DNA of 64,000 bases from assembly GCF_025642135.1 (NCBI RefSeq), contig NZ_CP106793.1, positions 8,772,001-8,836,000 of the forward strand. The letters are read 5' to 3'. This document shows, one piece after another, positions 49,870 to 58,341 of this stretch (position 1 is the first letter of the stretch; each line of letters starts with the position of its first letter). This stretch comes from Streptomyces cynarae. Its GTDB lineage: Bacteria > Actinomycetota > Actinomycetes > Streptomycetales > Streptomycetaceae. Position numbers and translations under genes: made by a program. The notes below the pieces were generated by a model. It did not search any database and was not told the DNA's origin. It saw nothing but the letters and a program-made list of their open reading frames with translations.

Positions 49870-50486
49870 ACACAAGGACAGCGCCCCCTACGACCGGATC
49901 ATCGCCGCCTGCGGGGTGCTGGAGTTGCCCCGCACGTGGCTCGAGCAGACCAAGCCGGGCGGGATCGTGCTGGTCACGCTGTGCGGCTGGCTGTACTCGC
50001 TGTGCGGCTGGCTGTACTCGTCCGAGCTGGCACGGCTCACCGTCGGCGACGACGGGACGGCCCGCGGCCGACTCCTCGGCGGGCAGGTCTCGTTCATGCT
50101 CGCCCGCCCCCAGATGCCGCCGACTCTGGGCATCCTCCCGGACCTGCAAGACGGAGAGGAGCGCGGCGCGCGCCTCGGCGCCGGCGTCCTGGACGACTGG
50201 ACGGCGCGGTTCGTCGCCGAGCTCGCAGCCCCGCGCGCTCAGCGCATCAGCCTCTCGGGCGCCGACGGGCCCGAGCACGTCCTCGTCGACGTCGAGGCCC
50301 GGCGCCTGGTCTGCGCTCGCCCAGCACGGCGAGGAGTGGACGGTGCGCCAGGGTGGACCCGTGCGTCTGTGGGACGCGGTCGAGGATCACCTGCTGCGCC
50401 GGCGGACGGACGGCGCTCCGCCGCTGGAACGCTCCGAGGTCCTCGCGACACCCGAGGACCAGAGCATCACCTGGCCGACGGCCTGA
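49870..50486 (+). pseudogene. RiPP-type methyltransferase (TgmC/PCMT-like) remnant
   Basis: LAGHKDSAPYDRIIAACGVL, then LPRTWLEQTKPGGIVLVTLC, is the post-motif part of protein-L-isoaspartate-type methyltransferases of the ATP-grasp peptide (graspetide) class. Next come ARGRLLGGQVSFMLARPQMP and, after a frameshift near 50300, QHGEEWTVRQGGPVRLWDAV and QSITWPTA at the end. The SAM-binding N-terminal part is missing. A 21-bp tandem duplication (49979-50020) inserts seven extra residues. Confidence 0.62.
49979..50020 (+). repeat. 21-bp perfect tandem duplication
   Basis: The unit coding for LCGWLYS occurs twice in a row without mismatch inside the methyltransferase remnant, a recent slippage event. 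Confidence 0.85.
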
Positions 50487-50506
50487 CGTCCCGCCAACAT
50501 CGACGA

Positions 50507-50544
50507 GCCCCGGCCGGTGGATGCATCCCGGCCGGGGCCTCTTT
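50507..50544. terminator. Terminator between the methyltransferase remnant and cspA
   Basis: GCCCCGGCCGG (50507-50517) pairs with CCGGCCGGGGC (50528-50538), followed by CTCTTTT on the plus strand. It lies between convergent genes and can serve both. Confidence 0.75.
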
Positions 50545-50555
50545 TGCGTGCGGCG

Positions 50556-50759
50556 TTACAGGGGGCGAATGTTCTCCGCCTGCGGGCCCTTCTGGCCCTG
50601 GGTGACGTCGAACTCGACCTTCTGGCCCTCCTGGAGCTCACGGAAGCCCTGGGACTGGATGTTCGAGTAGTGGGCGAAGACGTCCGGGCCGCCGCCCTCC
50701 TGCTCGATGAAGCCGAAGCCCTTTTCCGCGTTGAACCACTTCACAGTGCCCTTGGCCAT
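50556..50759 (-). CDS. CspA-family cold-shock protein
   Basis: The ATG at 50759 gives 67 residues, the standard length. The whole single-domain OB fold is present: [20 protein letters not shown] with RNP1 (KGFGFI), DVFAHYSNI with RNP2 (VFAHY), then [20 protein letters not shown] and [27 protein letters not shown] precedes the start. It binds single-stranded RNA and DNA and acts as an RNA chaperone. Its leader carries a hairpin with a T-run (50850-50878). Confidence 0.95.
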   Translation of the reverse strand: MAKGTVKWFNAEKGFGFIEQEGGGPDVFAHYSNIQSQGFRELQEGQKVEFDVTQGQKGPQAENIRPL

Positions 50760-50849
50760 GTGCCTGTCTCCTTCGAAAGGACTGGTGCCGGGTCCCGCAC
50801 CGTGCGGGATCCGGAGGTGATCGCCCTGGTCCGGAGAGCGTTGAACAGC

Positions 50850-50878
50850 AAAAACGCCCGCGATTGCGATCACGGGCG
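50850..50878 (-). promoter_or_regulatory. Hairpin with T-run in the cspA leader
   Basis: On the minus strand CGCCCG and CGGGCG close a stem whose loop contains the further pairing GATCGC/GCAATC, followed by TTTTTGC. It lies about 90 bases before the cspA ATG and in the same orientation, so it could attenuate leader transcription or end an incoming transcript. Confidence 0.55.
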
Positions 50879-51076
50879 AACGGGACTTCGGAACCACGAC
50901 TGCTGATCACGACGCTACACCGGCTGGTGCCGCCCGGCCACCCGGTTCCGGTCAACGCGGCGTGTGGCCCAGATGTGCCACACGGGCGCATCAGCCCACG
51001 AAAGGCCCAGTCAAAGCGCCTCAACCGTATTGCCTAGGCGATTACACCCCTGGGTCACCTTGTCCCATATCAGAGC

Positions 51077-51304
51077 ATGGCCAGGCACCGCGTAGACCAC
51101 CTCACCGAGCGGCAAGAGCGCATCGTGGCGTTCATCCGGGAGCGGATCGCCGAGCACGGCGATGCGCCGACGGTGGTGGAGATCGGCGAGCACGTAGGGC
51201 TTCGCAGCCGGTCCGCCGTGCACTACCAACTGCGGCAGTGCGAGGAGAAGGGCGCGATCGTCGTCGAGCCGCGCCGGCCCCGCGGGATCCGGCTCGCCCA
51301 CTGA
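51077..51304 (+). CDS. LexA DNA-binding-domain-only protein
   Basis: This 75-residue protein reads HLTERQERIVAFIRERIAEH, GDAPTVVEIGEHVGLRSRSA and VHYQLRQCEEKGAIVVEPRR, then PRGIRL. It is the winged-helix LexA_DNA_bind domain with no autoprotease domain (no A-G cleavage site, Ser or Lys). Streptomyces genomes have several of these; they cannot be RecA-cleaved. The target is unknown. The start is ATG, and it is divergent from cspA. Confidence 0.8.
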   Translation: MARHRVDHLTERQERIVAFIRERIAEHGDAPTVVEIGEHVGLRSRSAVHYQLRQCEEKGAIVVEPRRPRGIRLAH

Positions 51305-51565
51305 GGGCGACCGTGGGCCTCTGCCCCACAGTTGTGTCCGTCCCAGTCATACCTGCATGGCTCTCTGCCCCGCGCAGGTCAAGCCCTTCCTTGCGGAGAG
51401 CGGACGAAAAAATGGTGAATTGCGAGGCAACGGCGGACCCTCGTTCCCCCCTCTGCCAGGTTGCGATCAGCGAACTGGACGGCCATTACGGACCGGGGAC
51501 CAGGTTCCTGCCGTCCGTTTGTCGCTGTCGCCGAGCATCAGACCATCCGAAGGGGGATACAGACG

Positions 51566-51976
51566 ATGCACTTTCTCAACCGGCGCGCCGCTCGCGCGGC
51601 CATCGTTACGGCAGTCGGCATGACGGCACTCGGGTTGAGTGCGGTGACGGCTTCCGCGAAGGCCGATTACGACTTCAAGGCGAGCCCGCACACCGTCAAG
51701 GTCGGCGCGCACATCCACCTGAAGGGGTACGCCGAGAAGGACGACGACCTCTTCCAGAAGTTCTGCGTGCAGGAGCGACAGGGCGACCGTGGATCGTGGC
51801 GCACGGTGAAGTGCGCTCACGGAGCGGTCTTCGACGGCGGCTCGGTCGACACCTGGGTGAAGGCGCAGCACCGTGGCACGCTGCAGTTCCGCGGCGCGCT
51901 CTACGAGACGGACTGGGGCTCGAACAAGCTCCGCCTGGTACTGGTCACGCCGACCCGGACCGTCAGGGTGCACTGA
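51566..51976 (+). CDS. Small secreted protein
   Basis: The ATG at 51566 follows AAGGGGGATACAGACG, giving 136 residues. The signal peptide is NRRAARAAIVTAVGMTALGL, SAVTASA, with cleavage before KADYDF. The mature part is a beta-sandwich-like sequence, YDFKASPHTVKVGAHIHLKG then YAEKDDDLFQKFCVQERQG, with two Cys that could pair (FCVQE and TVKCAHG). It looks like a secreted all-beta protein of unknown function. Confidence 0.7.
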   Translation: MHFLNRRAARAAIVTAVGMTALGLSAVTASAKADYDFKASPHTVKVGAHIHLKGYAEKDDDLFQKFCVQERQGDRGSWRTVKCAHGAVFDGGSVDTWVKAQHRGTLQFRGALYETDWGSNKLRLVLVTPTRTVRVH

Positions 51977-52197
51977 CCGCAGAGCCTCACCAGGGACTGT
52001 CGGGCCTCATCGGGAGGCCCGGCGAGTCCCGAGCACCCTCGCGGCCGGACGGCAGCACGGTACGCCGGCCGTGGATCACTCGGAGGGCTGCGGCCCCGTC
52101 CGGCGGGTAAGCTGCGCAGCTGGTCCGGGGTCACAAGCGTCACCTTCCGCCGGAATGCACCCTTCACGACGAAGAAGCACGAGAACCTGCCATACGG

Positions 52198-52700
52198 TCC
52201 GATGTGGCGGCAAGCCTGGGCGAGGACTTCCGCGCCCAGGCACCGCACCGCGAATACCGCCACGTGCCCGGCGCCCTCGACGTCGCTGGAATGATGACCT
52301 CGGACGACCTCGACCACATCCTCAGCAGCCACCGGCTTCAGCCGCCGCGCATGTGGCTTTCCCGTGACGACGAGACGCTGATGGTCGGCGGGTACACCGC
52401 CCCCGTGGCCACGCGCCGGCACCGTGTGGCACCGCCTCCACCCCGCCGAGCTGCACGCCCGCCTGCAGGAGAGCGCCTCGCTCGCCCTGGACAGTGCCGA
52501 CGAACTTCACCCGCCCCTCGCCTGCCTGGTCGAAGCGATCGAGCGTGACCTGCGCACCCGCGTGCAGGCGAACCTGTACGCCTTCTGGACCGCGAGGGGT
52601 TCGGTGTCCACTGGGACGACCACGACACGATCGTGGTCCAGCTGGACGGCGCGAAGCGCGGGCGGACCTGCCGAGTTGCGCCCGCGGACGCAGGGAAAGT
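52198..52700 (+). pseudogene. JmjC-type cupin protein (RoxA-like), frameshifted
   Basis: Three frames in order give HVPGALDVAGMMTSDDLDHI and LQPPRMWLSRDDETLMVGGY, then TVWHRLHPAELHARLQESAS, LVEAIERDLRTRVQANLYAF, and EGFGVHWDDHDTIVVQLDGA with the Fe-binding H-x-D of 2-oxoglutarate oxygenases. The distal His part is gone and two frameshifts are present. It is a dead relative of ribosomal-protein hydroxylase-like cupins. Confidence 0.65.
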
Positions 52701-52779
52701 CACCCGCCCGGACGCCGGCGGGATCACCGCCGGGCCGCCGTGGTCGGGGCGACCGCGGCAGCTCGTCCACGAGGCCGAT

Positions 52780-52940
52780 GACACCTCCGGGCGGACCACG
52801 CGCAGCTCCGGCCAGGGCTGGTCGGGCAGGCGCGGGCTGGAGATCGTTATGGCCGTCTGCCGGAGCTTTGAAGCCCATCGCGAGCCGTGGGCAAACGGAT
52901 CAAGGCGGCCGTGGTGCCGGCGGGTGATCCGGGCGGGGAT
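52780..52940 (+). pseudogene. ATP-binding (anti-sigma/HATPase-like) C-terminal scrap
   Basis: GRRGLEIVMAVCRSFEAHRE, then a frame change, resembles the G-R-G-L-x-I-V end of the single-domain ATPases (RsbW-like) abundant in Streptomyces. Only the last motif is present. Confidence 0.35.
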
Positions 52941-53284
52941 GCGGCTGGCCGCCGCTGAGAAGCAGCGTGGAAGACCTGGCCAGGAGCCGGGTTGCGACAG
53001 GGCTGCGCCTGCGGTTGCGCCGGGTGTTGCGTGACCCGGTGAACCGTCAGCGTCTCCGCGCAGGTCACCACCCGGTTTCGGTTTCAGTGTGACCGGGGCG
53101 CTGACATCCCCGTTGCGGCCGCTTTCGCCCATGTCCGTGGCTGGAGCGAACGAAAGGGGGACAGGCTGGATGGGCGGCGTGGCCGCGGCCGGGGATGGGG
53201 GCGCGCCTGCCGGTGTTGGGTGTCGGTGCCGTCGTGCCGGAGCGTCGTCCGGGTCTCGGCGGCCGGCTTCTTGCCGTCCAGAGG

Positions 53285-53746
53285 TCATTCCTCCAGGGCT
53301 GCCGCCATGCGGTCGAGATCGGTGAGGAGCGCTGCCAGGCGCTGCGGCGGGATCGCTCCGACCATGCGCTGTTCGATGGCGTAGACGGCGGCCTGGACCG
53401 CGGCCAGGCGTGCGTGGCCCGCTCCGGTGAGGTGGGCGGGCCGGGCGCGGCCGTGTCCTGCGGTGGCGGGCCGGGTGATCAGTCCTGCCTCCTGCAGGCC
53501 CCGCAGGACGACGTTTCCGGACTGCCGGGTGACGAAGGTCGCGCGGGCGAGGTCGGCATTGGACATGCCGGGGTGCATGGCCAGGAGTTCGAGCGTGGCG
53601 TACTGCGGCACGGTCAGTCCGTGTTCGCGCAGGACCTTGTCCATGGCGCCGCGCAGGGCGGCCTGGGCACGCTTGAGGAGATACCCCACGTGTCGGGTGA
53701 CGTCCTGGGTGACGCGGGGCGGCTCGGCCGGCAGGTTCTCCTTCAT
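53285..53746 (-). CDS. MarR-family regulator of the VOC gene
   Basis: This 153-residue protein has KENLPAEPPRVTQDVTRHVG, LREHGLTVPQYATLELLAMH, PGMSNADLARATFVTRQSGN (recognition helix) and VVLRGLQEAGLITRPATAGH, then GRARPAHLT as the wing. A TGTCA palindrome overlaps its own start codon and a second lies before the divergent VOC gene. That is the layout of a repressor controlling both itself and the VOC gene. Confidence 0.9.
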   Translation of the reverse strand: MKENLPAEPPRVTQDVTRHVGYLLKRAQAALRGAMDKVLREHGLTVPQYATLELLAMHPGMSNADLARATFVTRQSGNVVLRGLQEAGLITRPATAGHGRARPAHLTGAGHARLAAVQAAVYAIEQRMVGAIPPQRLAALLTDLDRMAAALEE

Positions 53747-53806
53747 GTCAGCATTTTGACATAGTCATCGCGGCGCCCTAGCCTGACCAATGTCAAAATC
53801 CTGACA
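53746..53806. promoter_or_regulatory. Twin MarR operators, inverted copies
   Basis: TGTCAGCATTTTGACA (53746-53761) and TGTCAAAATCCTGACA (53791-53806) are reverse complements of each other except for one base. One touches the marR ATG, and the other lies 20 bp before the VOC ATG at 53826. Confidence 0.85.
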
Positions 53807-53825
53807 TCGAAGGATCGAGAAAAAC

Positions 53826-54197
53826 ATGTCTGCCACCATCGACGGCCCCGACTTCGTCGCCCTGCAAGTCCGCGACGTGGACGCGGCAGCCGCCTTCTGC
53901 GAGCAGCACCTGGGCTTGCGCCGGGCTGCGGTCTCGCCGCCCCACGCGGTCGTGTTCGACACCAAACCGACCCCGTTCGCCGTACGCGAGCTCCTCGCGG
54001 GCACCGACCTCGCCGACGGCGCCCGGCCCGGCCTCGGCGTGGTGCTCTGGTTCCAGACCTCGGACGCCCACCAGCTCCACGAGCAGCTCACCGCCGCCGG
54101 GATCAAGATCCTTACGCCGATGGCGGACAGTCCCTTCGGGCCGATGTTCTCCTTCGAGGGCCCCGAGGGCTACACACTGACCGCACACGGGGGCTGA
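53826..54197 (+). CDS. VOC-family protein under MarR control
   Basis: This 123-residue protein reads DFVALQVRDVDAAAAFCEQH, LGLRRAAVSPPHAVVFDTKP, VLWFQTSDAHQLHEQLTAAG and FGPMFSFEGPEGYTLTAHGG, with two beta-alpha-beta-beta-beta modules. The usual metal ligand at the second strand is not clearly conserved, as in antibiotic-binding VOC proteins. Control by a divergent MarR suggests binding or modification of a small toxic compound. Confidence 0.87.
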   Translation: MSATIDGPDFVALQVRDVDAAAAFCEQHLGLRRAAVSPPHAVVFDTKPTPFAVRELLAGTDLADGARPGLGVVLWFQTSDAHQLHEQLTAAGIKILTPMADSPFGPMFSFEGPEGYTLTAHGG

Positions 54198-54199
54198 CC

Positions 54200-54660
54200 C
54201 TGACCGCTGTCGCCCTCCCCCCGGGTCGAGCCTTTCTCGCTCGCCTCCGGCATCCAGTCCCTGGAGGGCCTCACCGCCGGCGAGTACGACCGCGCGGCGG
54301 GCGGGATCCTCTGCCTGGCCTTCCCCGACGACGACGCGACATCCGTGGTCGCGGCCGCTGTCCGGCTGGAGGCGGGGGCGGACGATGGCACGGGCACGCT
54401 GCGAGCCGAACTCACTGTCCATCCCCGCGATCCGGCCCCCGGAAATGCGGTGACCGCCGGCGCCGCCGGCCGGCAATACGGTGCGGGCCCAACTCGCCGC
54501 ATCCCCTCCACCGACGCCAAGCCCACAGGATTCCCCGCCCTTGCCGTAAAAGCGAACTGTCCCGCTCTCCGCGCGCAACGTCACCGTCCACGCGAACGGC
54601 CGAGAGGCCGACCAGGCGCTGATGACCGCATACCTCACGTGGGAGGCATCTCGGTCACCC
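54200..54660. other. Decayed coding sequence on both strands
   Basis: Plus-strand FSLASGIQSLEGLTAGEYDR then AAGGILCLAFPDDDATSVVA, and minus-strand HVRYAVISAWSASRPFAWTV then TLRAESGTVRFYGKGG, both look like genuine protein fragments. Neither has a start or a recognisable family. Confidence 0.4.
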
Positions 54661-54689
54661 ACCACGGGCAGCCGAAGCCCAAGCTGCCT

Positions 54690-55710
54690 GTGCGCTACGT
54701 CCCTCGCATGCCGATGGCGGACAGCTGCTCCACGGCGTCCGAGTTCCAGGGCGGCGTGAGGGCGGCGATGACGGCGTCGCGGTCGGGTCGAACGTACTTG
54801 GGCTTTCGGCCGGTGCGGCGAGAGGGCGTGCCGGGCGTCGCGACGGGGCGAACGTTGCCTGCTGGGCACTAGGTGGGACCTGTAGTCGTCGAGAAGCGGT
54901 GGACGGTTCGTTTCTGCCACTGACCGGTGAACAGTTCCTCTGGCGTCGCGACGTCGGCGAACTGCTTGACGTTGCGCCAGCTCTTCTTAGCTGCCGCTGG
55001 ACCGAGCGCCGGCTGTGTCCTGCCTTCAGCAGCGCGTGGACGGCTGCGTGCCGGGACCACGTCCGGTCGGCGAACCGGTGTCCTCGTGGCCAGGGTGACG
55101 CGGATGGATCGGCGACCGAAACGGCCTCGGGTTCCCGCGGAGGCGTCGCGGGCGTCAGCACGTGCAGGCAGCAGCGGTGCTGGGCGACTCGCTGCTCGGC
55201 GGCCTGGCTCAGGTTGTGCCACAGATGCCACCGCTTCGCGACCTGGATCGCCTGCAGCGCTCCGACTGCGGCGCCCTCGGCGAAGAATGGCGCACTCCCG
55301 GCAGACGGCCTCGTCACCAGGCCGCTGGGTGAGCCACGCGACCAGGCTCGACGCTTCCCGGTCTGGCAGGTGATCGATTCGACGGTGCGTTCCGACGTCC
55401 ACCAGGACAGTGCTGTAGTGGGGGCGCTTGGGGCGGCGTACTCGTCGACACCGACCACCCGCGGCGCCGGCACCTCCGGCTCGGGCAACGCGTCGACCAG
55501 GCGCATGACCATGCTCCGGCCCACTGACACGCCGAGGTAAGCAGCCAGCTCGGCCGGCCAGTGCAAGACCGACGGCGGCCAGGGTGGAGCGCGGCCGGGT
55601 CGTACTGCGGCATGCTCGCCGCGGCCGCAACCACGGCCTGGCGCACCGGCTGATGCGGCGGCTGTCCCTGAAGCCCAGACCGCGCTCGCCCCGCCCCAGT
55701 CCATGCCCTA
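54690..55710 (-). pseudogene. ISL3-family transposase, frameshifted
   Basis: [40 protein letters not shown] (catalytic D of VDE), [40 protein letters not shown] and [20 protein letters not shown] then QWQKRTV run in order on the minus strand, in several frames. The N-terminal zinc finger is missing. This is the fuller relative of the scrap at 9493-9640. Confidence 0.75.
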
Positions 55711-55729
55711 GGAACCGGGCTCCACCAGG

Positions 55730-56010
55730 GTGATGTGTCCGCGCCCCTGCGCGGGCAGGATCGGCAGCACCGCCTTCGTGACCGGCGCGAACAGCCGCAC
55801 CGGACGAGACCTGATGCCCCGCCTCGCCACGCTCCGGACGTGCGCGTCGTCGCACTCGTCGGGACGGCGCAGGACCTGCCCGCCGACAAGGTCGTCGACG
55901 ACTGGATGCATTCACCGCGGGCTGCCCAGGCCTTCCAGGGCGCCTCTGCCGTGGTCCACCTCAGCGGCGTGTTCGCGGCGTCCGACTGAGAGGACATCGA
56001 CGACGGATCC
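55730..56010 (+). pseudogene. NAD-dependent epimerase-like N-terminal fragment
   Basis: [20 protein letters not shown] (Rossmann Gly motif) in one frame, then [20 protein letters not shown] and [20 protein letters not shown] in another, ending SD with a stop. The catalytic half is missing. Confidence 0.5.
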
Positions 56011-56029
56011 GCCATCTTCCAGAAGGGAC

Positions 56030-56197
56030 GCCACCTTCTGCCCCCGTTCCGGTTCCGCGGCCGGCTCGGCCTCCCTGGAGTCGTACAACTATCCCGGCCG
56101 CTACCTCCGCCACCGGGACCTCCAGCTGCGGCTCGACCCTTCCGGGACCGCGTACCGGGCCAGCCGCTCCTTCGTCCTCGTGGCGCCCTGGACCTGA
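56030..56197 (+). pseudogene. CBM42 (AbfB) C-terminal fragment
   Basis: ASLESYNYPGRYLRHRDLQL, then RLDPSGTAYRASRSFVLV, is one beta-trefoil repeat of an arabinofuranose-binding CBM42, like those at the C-terminus of the protein at 60329-61759. It probably marks a lost arabinofuranosidase. Confidence 0.6.
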
Positions 56198-56264
56198 CAC
56201 GGAACGGCCTCGGGGAACGTCGTGACCGGACGCTGATCGGCAAGGCCCGCCCAATCCTCGGGAG

Positions 56265-56272
56265 AAGCGCTT
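56265..56272. promoter_or_regulatory. LacI-type operator candidate 5
   Basis: The AAGCGCTT core lies in GGGAGAAGCGCTTCCAACTG between the CBM42 fragment and the GH43 gene. Both neighbours end toward it, so it may belong to a lost promoter. Confidence 0.45.
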
Positions 56273-56386
56273 CCAACTGGGGAAACGTGAGGACGGGACC
56301 CGTTACGCAGGCTTGGCCGGTCCCGTTTACTCGGTGCGTGTGCGAGGCATGTCTGCGGTGGCTCCAGGCAGACCGCATCGGGACGG

Positions 56387-57886
56387 TCAGGACATCGTCC
56401 ACTGCTGGCTGGTGGCGCCGGTTCCGGTCAGTTGGACGACGGCGGCGCCCGCGGTGGTGGAGGATGCGTCGACACCGATGTGCAGTCCGCTGCCCATGTT
56501 GACGAGCACGAACTTCGTGCCGGTGAAGCTGCCGACGAGGTCGGCGGCGAACTGCTGGTTGGCGCCGCCGTTGCAGGTCCACTGCTGCAGTTGGACGTTC
56601 TCCGCGGTCGACTTGCCCGGGACGTCCAGGCACAGGCCGCTCTTGACGCTGACAAGCGTGTAGACGTTGTCCGCCACCCGGTTCAGCGTCCATTTCTGGT
56701 TGTCGCCGCCGTTGGACTGCCACTGGATGATCTTGGTGCCGCTGGTCGTGGAGCCGCTTGCGACGTCCATCAGCAGCGAACTGCCCGCGTTGGTGAGGGT
56801 GTGCACCGCGTTGGTGGGCACGCCGGAGTTGGGCGTCCAGGTGCCGGCCGCGGTGTCGAGCGACCAGCTCGGGTACTGGCCGACGTTGACCACTCTGCCG
56901 CGGATGGTCATCGGCAGCCAGATCAGCTGCGAGTTTCCGAGATCGCTGGGGTTCCACCGGTCTCCGGCGTAGATGTAGGTGCTGCCGGAACTGCCCTGCA
57001 CAGTGATGATGTTCGCCGCCTGGCTGTTGTATGTGCGGGTGCCCGGTGCCGCGAAGTTGCGCATCGGTGCCCACGGGCCGCTCAGCGATGTCGCGGTGGT
57101 GTAGACGTTGTCGTTGGTGTTCCAGCCGGTCAGGTGAGAGGCGAGCAGGTAGTAGACGCCATTGATCTTCACCATGGCGGGCGACTCGAAGCTGTTGGCC
57201 GAGCCGCCGCTGCCCAGCAGGGCCACGCCGCTGTCCACGGAGAGGTAGTCGGCGGAGAGCTTGTAGATGTGCAGACCGTTGTTGCGGTCCTCGCTCAGCA
57301 GGTAGCCGGTGCCGTCGGTGTCCTGGAACAGGCCGATGTCACGGCTCAGGTTGCCCAGCGGGCGGAAGCTGCCCCGGTAGCTGTAGGGCCCGCAGGGGGT
57401 GCTGCTGGTCGCCACACCGACCCTCGCGTCGGAGTAGTTCATGCTGTCGATGTGCATGTACATCACATACGTGCTGGTCGACGCGTTGTAGATGACCTTC
57501 GGCCGCTCCACGATCCGGCTCGGGCCCAGGTCGCCACTGGCCTGCTTAGCCAGGGCCACCCCCTGGTGGGTCCAGTTCGAGAGGTCGGTCGAGGTGTAGC
57601 AGGGGATGTCCTGGAAGGATGTGTTGGATGAGGTTTCACCCGTCTTGTCCTCACCGAAGCCGTACCAGGTGCTGCCGACCTTGATAATGCCCAGGCCGTG
57701 CAACTGGAGCGTGTTGCCGTTCTGGTCGGTCCTTGTGGCGCCCAGGGTGAACGAGACGGAGGCGGCGTTGGCTGGTGCGGCGGGCAGTAGCAGGGCCGTG
57801 AGACCTCCGAGCAGGGTGAGGAAGGCGGCGGCGACTGCCCGCCACCGGCTGCGCGAGGGTCTGTGGTGGGGCGCTCGATTCGGCAT
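56387..57886 (-). CDS. GH43 exo-beta-1,3-galactanase-like protein with CBM13
   Basis: I start at ATG 57886 (MPNRAPHHRPSRSRWRAVAA), giving 499 residues, because a signal peptide follows and ends near ANA-A. Residues 45-345 are a five-bladed GH43 propeller (LQLHGLGIIKVGSTWYGFGE, RPKVIYNASTSTYVMYMHID, FESPAMVKINGVYYLLASHL), the GH43_24 type known for exo-beta-1,3-galactanases. Residues 365-499 are a CBM13 with repeats ending DNQKW, ANQQF and SQQW. It would release galactose (with side chains) from the beta-1,3-galactan core of arabinogalactan. AAGGAGAGGCAG is upstream of the start. Confidence 0.88.
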   Translation of the reverse strand: MPNRAPHHRPSRSRWRAVAAAFLTLLGGLTALLLPAAPANAASVSFTLGATRTDQNGNTLQLHGLGIIKVGSTWYGFGEDKTGETSSNTSFQDIPCYTSTDLSNWTHQGVALAKQASGDLGPSRIVERPKVIYNASTSTYVMYMHIDSMNYSDARVGVATSSTPCGPYSYRGSFRPLGNLSRDIGLFQDTDGTGYLLSEDRNNGLHIYKLSADYLSVDSGVALLGSGGSANSFESPAMVKINGVYYLLASHLTGWNTNDNVYTTATSLSGPWAPMRNFAAPGTRTYNSQAANIITVQGSSGSTYIYAGDRWNPSDLGNSQLIWLPMTIRGRVVNVGQYPSWSLDTAAGTWTPNSGVPTNAVHTLTNAGSSLLMDVASGSTTSGTKIIQWQSNGGDNQKWTLNRVADNVYTLVSVKSGLCLDVPGKSTAENVQLQQWTCNGGANQQFAADLVGSFTGTKFVLVNMGSGLHIGVDASSTTAGAAVVQLTGTGATSQQWTMS

Positions 57887-58341
57887 GCTCTGCCTCTCCT
57901 TCGAGGTTCTGACATGACGCCGTCCGCACGGCGAAGCTGCTTGGCGGCGCGCTGGACGGGGGAGTTGGGGCCGCAAAAGAGCGGTGAACGCGGCCGACGT
58001 GGGAAAAGTGGCTGCGCTGTTTCGTGGGAAATGAGAGCTTCCTGTTCGGGTGGGTGTCAATAGGCACGATCGATTTTGTTTGCTCGAGACGGAGGCAGCC
58101 GGTCGGGGCGACGGGTGTGGTGACCTGCCGACTCTGCCTCGACACGCACGTCAGCACCCAAGTGGCCCAGCTTCGCAGAAACCTGACGCCGAGTATTGGT
58201 ATTGCTCGCGCTGTTGACCTACCTGGAGTACTGCCGTAGAACTGCTCGATGTTGGTGGCAAACCGTTGATTACTGTTCGGTTGTGTTGAATCGGTCTCTC
58301 GCTCTATCGACGCCGGTCACCCCACGGAGAGGCGTACTTTC
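57887..58341. other. Divergent promoter region of two glycosidase genes
   Basis: No gene seen. The stretch contains an AT-rich patch (CACGATCGATTTTGTTTGCT, 58066-58085), possibly a promoter for the GH43 gene, and TTGATTACTGTTCGGTTGTG near 58267 before GH97. No AAGCGCTT core was found. Confidence 0.5.
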
